From the NCBI GenBank assembly GCA_964388965.1, contig CAYMCP010000053.1:1-26005 (forward strand): a stretch of 26,005 bases of DNA. The letters are read 5' to 3'. Numbering within the stretch: the stretch's first letter is position 1; each line of letters begins with the position of its first letter. The notes beneath the pieces are model-generated. The model was not told the origin of the DNA and did no database searches. It saw only the letters and a list, made by a program, of their open reading frames with translations. Source of the DNA: Albibeggiatoa sp964388965. GTDB lineage: Bacteria; Pseudomonadota; Gammaproteobacteria; Beggiatoales; Beggiatoaceae. Both the position numbers and the translations under genes were made by a program. Below are positions 22,648-26,005 of this stretch, piece by piece.

Positions 22648-22981
22648 TCCAATGAACAAAATCTATTTTTGCGTAGCCCTGTTTTGGACTATGAAATTCG
22701 TCGTTATCTGCTACTCAAGGGAGCAACTCGTAACTTAACACAATACGAGGCTCTTACTGCACATTGGAAAGACACAGGGTTTGATAATGAAGATTGGTTA
22801 CAAGCTGCTTCTATTTGGGCTAAACAATCATCGAACGGGTATGTCTATCACAGATGCTGATTTGTTAATTGCAGTAAGTGCTTTACGATGTGATGCTATA
22901 TTGGTTACAAATAATGAACGTCATTTGTTGTCACTACACCATAAATCTCATCAACATAACCACAGGAACATTCGCTGGTGA
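22648..22981 (+). pseudogene. PIN-domain toxin remnant, N-terminus lost and frameshifted
   Basis: One frame (about 22648-22827) reads ...LRSPVLDYEIRRYLLLKGA...WLQAASIWAKQ and the next frame (from 22829) continues HRTGMSITDADLLIAVSALRCDAILVTNNERHL. Together they make the middle and C-terminal part of a VapC-type PIN protein. An extra T at about 22828 explains the frameshift. The N-terminal segment with the first catalytic Asp is absent, since the sequence joins straight onto the preceding antitoxin fragment. The Asp residues of ITDADLL and the E of LDYEIRR remain recognisable. Non-functional. Confidence 0.85.
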
Positions 22982-23009
22982 AACTGGCTCAGGTAAAACT
23001 ACATGGTAG
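22947..23009 (+). pseudogene. Short P-loop fragment (HrpA-like Walker A)
   Basis: The third frame reads LINITTGTFAGETGSGKTTW followed by TAG. GETGSGKTT after a hydrophobic strand is the Walker A form of DEAH-box helicases such as HrpA. Only about 20 codons are seen, and they overlap the end of the PIN remnant in another frame. It could be a gene scrap or chance. Confidence 0.35.
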
Positions 23010-23101
23010 TAAAATTCTAAAATTAACGTACAAAATAAATTCTATGTATAGAACTCATTTGATATTCAAAAAAATAACGATTTGAAATGTTAGTCGTGAC
23101 G

Positions 23102-23214
23102 CAGAGCGTCAAAGCTGAATTACTACGCTGAGCATAGTAATTAGATGAAATTTATTGCTTTTTGCCAGCACCTCGTTACAATGTTCTCCGTTGTAATGCA
23201 GCTTTGACGCTCTG
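23102..23214. repeat. Long hairpin element with 16-bp perfect arms
   Basis: CAGAGCGTCAAAGCTG (23102-23117) is repeated inverted and without mismatch at 23199-23214. Inside are AATTACTA/TAGTAATT (23118-23125 with 23135-23142) and TTACAA/TTGTAA (23176-23181 with 23191-23196), so the element folds as a three-way or cruciform structure. The rest of the 22982-23309 gap holds AT-rich sequence with no gene. It marks the right edge of the accessory zone. Confidence 0.85.
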
Positions 23215-23309
23215 GGTCTTAATCACAAAAAGATTAAAACAACAGATATTAAACAAATTCTATATCGTGCTAAATTTTGTTTTTTTGCCAAGAAAATTAG
23301 GAAATTAAT

Positions 23310-24071
23310 ATGTCTCTACAATTTAATACAAAAATTATTGAGCCCCTACAACAACAACTTGATAATCATCCCGTTTACGCGGCATTGCAAACGATAGATG
23401 ATTTACGCTGTTTTATGAATCACCATATTTTTTCAGTATGGGATTTTATGTCTATGATTAAATACTTACAACAAAAAATCGCACCGACAACTTACCCTTG
23501 GACACCGCAAGGCGACGGTAATATACGACGGTTTATCAATGAGTTGGTAATGGAAGAAGAATCAGATCAAGCTAATCCCCAATCTGACGGACAGTATAGT
23601 AGCCACTTTGAGCTTTATTGTCGTGCAATGCAAGAAGTCGGTGCAGACGCGGCAATGGCATGGAAATTTGTAAATTTAGTCAAAACGCAAGGCGTTGAAA
23701 TAGCGTTAAAAGCGGATTTTGTCCCACCAGCTTCACGTCAATTTACTCAAACTACATTTGATTTTATTGCCTCTGATCAACCGCATTGTGTCGCAGCCGC
23801 ATTAGCACTGGGACGTGAGAAAATTATCCCCGTCATGTTCCGAGCATTTTTGCAACGTATGCAAATTAGTGCAGAACAAGCACCTATTTTTCATTTTTAT
23901 CTCAATCGGCATATTCATCTGGATCAAGATTTTCACGCACCGCTTTCGATTCGATTGTTACAGGAATTGTGTGGAGACGATACAGAAAAAATGCAGCAAG
24001 CAGAACAAGCAGCTTGTCGGGCAATTGAAGCAAGAATCATATTTTGGGACGGGGTAAATAGTTTGTTGTAA
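23310..24071 (+). CDS. DUF3050 family protein
   Basis: This 253-residue protein matches DUF3050, predicted to have the all-helical heme-oxygenase/TENA-like fold. Motifs include DLRCFMNHHIFSVWDFMSMIKYLQ near residue 30-53, INELVMEEESD, and the C-terminal FYLNRHIHLDQDFHAPLS. The repeated His and acidic residues (HH, EE, HxHLDxDxH) look like a di-metal or heme site. No function has been assigned that I know of. AGGA precedes the ATG. It is a single gene convergent with the moxR gene. Confidence 0.88.
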   Translation: MSLQFNTKIIEPLQQQLDNHPVYAALQTIDDLRCFMNHHIFSVWDFMSMIKYLQQKIAPTTYPWTPQGDGNIRRFINELVMEEESDQANPQSDGQYSSHFELYCRAMQEVGADAAMAWKFVNLVKTQGVEIALKADFVPPASRQFTQTTFDFIASDQPHCVAAALALGREKIIPVMFRAFLQRMQISAEQAPIFHFYLNRHIHLDQDFHAPLSIRLLQELCGDDTEKMQQAEQAACRAIEARIIFWDGVNSLL

Positions 24072-24102
24072 GAGCGTCATTATTTCAATCTGCAAATTCA
24101 TA

Positions 24103-25080
24103 TTACAATCGTGGTGCTTCTACTTTTTCTAAAATTGCAGTCAGGACTTTATCGGTATCATAACCTTCAATTTCCAATTCTGGTGCTAAACGAATGCGAT
24201 GCCGTAAAGTAGCTAAAGCAATATCTTTTACATCGTCTGGCGTGACAAAGTCGCGCTCAGATATGACAGCCGCCGCCCGTGCAGCACGAATCAATGCAAT
24301 ACTACCACGCGGTCCAGCCCCCATGCTTACACCCGACCAAGTTCGAGTAGTTTGTACAATTTGTACCGCATATTCATACACTTTGTCATCAATATTTAAA
24401 TTTGCCACCAATTTTTGTAATGCCAGAATATCATCAGGTTTCGCAACAGCGTTCACACCACTTACGTCTAAACTTTCCCCTACTTTCGCGGATGTGACTT
24501 GACGAGTTAAAGTAATTTCTTCCAACTTGGTCGGATAATCGACTTTGATTTTTAACAAAAAACGATCAAGTTGCGCCTCTGGTAAAGGATAAGTGCCTTC
24601 TTGCTCAATTGGATTTTGCGTTGCTAAGGTCATAAACGGTTTGCTGACGGTAAACGGCTTACCTTCAATCGTCACTTGTTGTTCTTGCATCACTTCTAGC
24701 AATGCGGCTTGCGTTTTGGCGGGGGCGCGATTAATTTCATCTGCTAGTAACAAATTGGTAAAAATAGGTCCTTTTCTAATCCGAAATTCCTCTGTTTTCA
24801 TATCATACATTGCATGACCTGTTACATCACTCGGCATTAAATCGGGAGTAAACTGAATGCGTGTAGATCGTCCTGTGAAAGTTTTAGCCAAAGCTTGTAC
24901 TAATAAAGTTTTACCCAATCCGGGAACACCTTCAATTAAAACGTGACCTGCTGCGAGTAAAGCAATTAAGACTTGATCGATTGCAGCATATTGACCCACA
25001 ATGACATGCTTCACTTCACTACGGATGCGTCGAACCAACTCAATAGCGTGTGTGATGGAGCTATCAGTAAGCACGTTCAT
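24103..25080 (-). CDS. MoxR-family AAA+ ATPase
   Basis: This 325-residue MoxR ATPase has Walker A GVPGLGKT near residues 53-60, Walker B LLADEINRAPAKTQAALLEVMQEQQV, sensor motif TLATQNPIEQEGTYPLPEAQLDRF, and the C-terminal lid with ASERDFVTPDDVK-type sequence (SERDFVTPDDVKDIAL). MoxR proteins act as chaperones that activate metal-cofactor or envelope complexes, usually with DUF58 and VWA proteins encoded nearby. Its ATG overlaps the stop of the upstream DUF4350 gene (ATGA), so the two are one operon; a DUF58 gene would be expected nearby but does not follow in this window. Confidence 0.93.
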   Translation of the reverse strand: MNVLTDSSITHAIELVRRIRSEVKHVIVGQYAAIDQVLIALLAAGHVLIEGVPGLGKTLLVQALAKTFTGRSTRIQFTPDLMPSDVTGHAMYDMKTEEFRIRKGPIFTNLLLADEINRAPAKTQAALLEVMQEQQVTIEGKPFTVSKPFMTLATQNPIEQEGTYPLPEAQLDRFLLKIKVDYPTKLEEITLTRQVTSAKVGESLDVSGVNAVAKPDDILALQKLVANLNIDDKVYEYAVQIVQTTRTWSGVSMGAGPRGSIALIRAARAAAVISERDFVTPDDVKDIALATLRHRIRLAPELEIEGYDTDKVLTAILEKVEAPRL

Positions 25081-26005
25081 GAGACTTTCCTTATTATATT
25101 AAAAACTTGAATCGCACGAGTAAAATCAGCTTCAGTTAATTGTACATCGGTATGTTGTGCCGTAGTTTGCGCTAATTGCAATGCTTGATTGATACTTTGT
25201 GCGGGTAACTGAGTCATGTCTGATAAGCGTTGACACAATTTGTCTTGCGGTAAACTTAACCATTGCGGGTGCATGACTGCTAAACGTTGCCAAGTTTGTT
25301 GTTGGACACGGTGTAATAGATAATGTGCTTGCTTTTGCTGCCATAAAAAATGCCCACTCGCTTCGATATGTTCCAACAGTCTGCGGCGTGATTTGTTAGG
25401 AATCGGTAGCAGTGAGCCAAAACGCCCGCTAATATGCCATAACCAAACTAGCAGTAATATGCAGCTACTAATAACAATCCATTTTGCGTACTGCCATAAT
25501 AATTCATAAAGGCTAGGGAATTCATCATCTTCAGTCAGAATAAACCATACTTTGCTAGGTTGCCGATTCTTAAAATTGATAAGATGCCAAATAAATTGTG
25601 CGTGATCGTGCTTGCCAACTGCGTCATTTTCTATAAATCTAAGGTCTGATAGAAATGTAATCTGTCCATTGCCGTGTGCGAAACTGAGTAGGTGAATACC
25701 ATTTTCACTTTCAATCACGTCATCCGTAACTTGCTCTGTTTCAAGGTAATAAAAAGGGGAAAAATCCACTTCCAAAGAATAACCTTGCCAATCAAACTGA
25801 TGTGTAGTGCGCTCATAATCATCGTTATAGTATAACGCTACATCCAAACGATACAGAAAATAATCAGCTATTTCGTTTTCATCATCATCATTTAGATAAG
25901 GATAAAGAATATCATCACTATCTAAAATCAAATGACCACCCTGCGAAACCCAATATAGAACCGATTTGAAATCTAGGTTAAGTAGCCAATCTTTTGATAA
26001 GAAGC
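25077..26005 (-). CDS. DUF4350-type membrane protein, 5' end outside window
   Basis: The frame stays open to the window edge: upstream of 25931 it continues FLSKDWLLNLDFKSVLYWVSQGGHLILDSDD, so the gene is partial and the apparent TTG start at 25931 is not real. The visible part has a glutaminase-like domain of the DUF4350 type (YWVSQGGHLIL, then GNGQITFLSDLRFIEND), a membrane helix (WIVISSCILLLVWLWHI) about 160 residues from 25931, and a cytoplasmic helical tail (SRRRLLEHIEASGHFLWQQ...). DUF4350 genes pair with moxR and DUF58 in many proteobacteria and are thought to work with the MoxR ATPase at the membrane. It overlaps moxR by four bases. Confidence 0.85.
   Translation of the reverse strand, partial: FLSKDWLLNLDFKSVLYWVSQGGHLILDSDDILYPYLNDDDENEIADYFLYRLDVALYYNDDYERTTHQFDWQGYSLEVDFSPFYYLETEQVTDDVIESENGIHLLSFAHGNGQITFLSDLRFIENDAVGKHDHAQFIWHLINFKNRQPSKVWFILTEDDEFPSLYELLWQYAKWIVISSCILLLVWLWHISGRFGSLLPIPNKSRRRLLEHIEASGHFLWQQKQAHYLLHRVQQQTWQRLAVMHPQWLSLPQDKLCQRLSDMTQLPAQSINQALQLAQTTAQHTDVQLTEADFTRAIQVFNIIRKVS

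Noticed and set aside
25931..25931. Start of the DUF4350 gene at this TTG
   Set aside because: The frame is open to the window end with family-like sequence (YWVSQGGHLIL), so the gene begins outside.

Overview
The window is AT-rich (well under 50% G+C by eye) and reads as the chromosome of a nitrogen-fixing gammaproteobacterium. The order nifV-cysE-(TPR-like)-nifW-nifZ-nifM-clpX matches the minor nif block known from Azotobacter. MetX/MetW, the DnaA type, many short palindromic intergenic repeats and a dense toxin-antitoxin (TA) zone are what I would expect of a Beggiatoa/Thiotrichaceae-type sulfur bacterium. That assignment is inference; no rRNA is present.

Layout: 1-1700 holds a BLUF-like protein and a zinc-ribbon membrane protein on the minus strand, flanked by cruciform-type repeats. 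1774-7685 is a minus-strand nif operon that makes homocitrate (NifV), O-acetylserine (CysE) and nitrogenase maturation/protection factors (NifW, NifZ, NifM), plus a ClpX paralogue. It is headed by a -24/-12 (sigma-54) promoter at 7721-7735 and two NifA-type TGT-N10-ACA sites at 7775-7790 and 7818-7833. 8036-15484 is ordinary housekeeping: a small secreted protein, a TtcA-like tRNA thiolase, dnaA (GTG start, no dnaN beside it), tcdA, metX-metW and ilvD.

15500-23010 is an accessory zone and the most unusual part of the window. A single-chain restriction-modification enzyme, a VapBC-type pair whose toxin has an amber codon, an intact DUF2281/PIN pair plus DUF4926, a reversed antitoxin/PIN pair, a Uma2 nuclease-like gene and a wrecked DUF2281/PIN pair are separated by six direct copies of a 53-81 bp repeat, all in the same orientation. 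The 5' part of the best repeats encodes the last residues of PurL (reading MFWNARRWVG-stop or similar). The 3' part is a terminator-like hairpin. One copy (21613-21689) is still attached to about 42 codons of the PurL C-terminus. The repeats lie almost flush against the stop codons of the preceding genes. I interpret the zone as a cassette array built by repeated insertion at, or recombination between, purL 3'-end copies that act like attachment sites. No integrase is visible.

23310-26005 returns to ordinary genes: a DUF3050 protein, then a minus-strand MoxR ATPase and a DUF4350-type membrane protein that runs off the window end.
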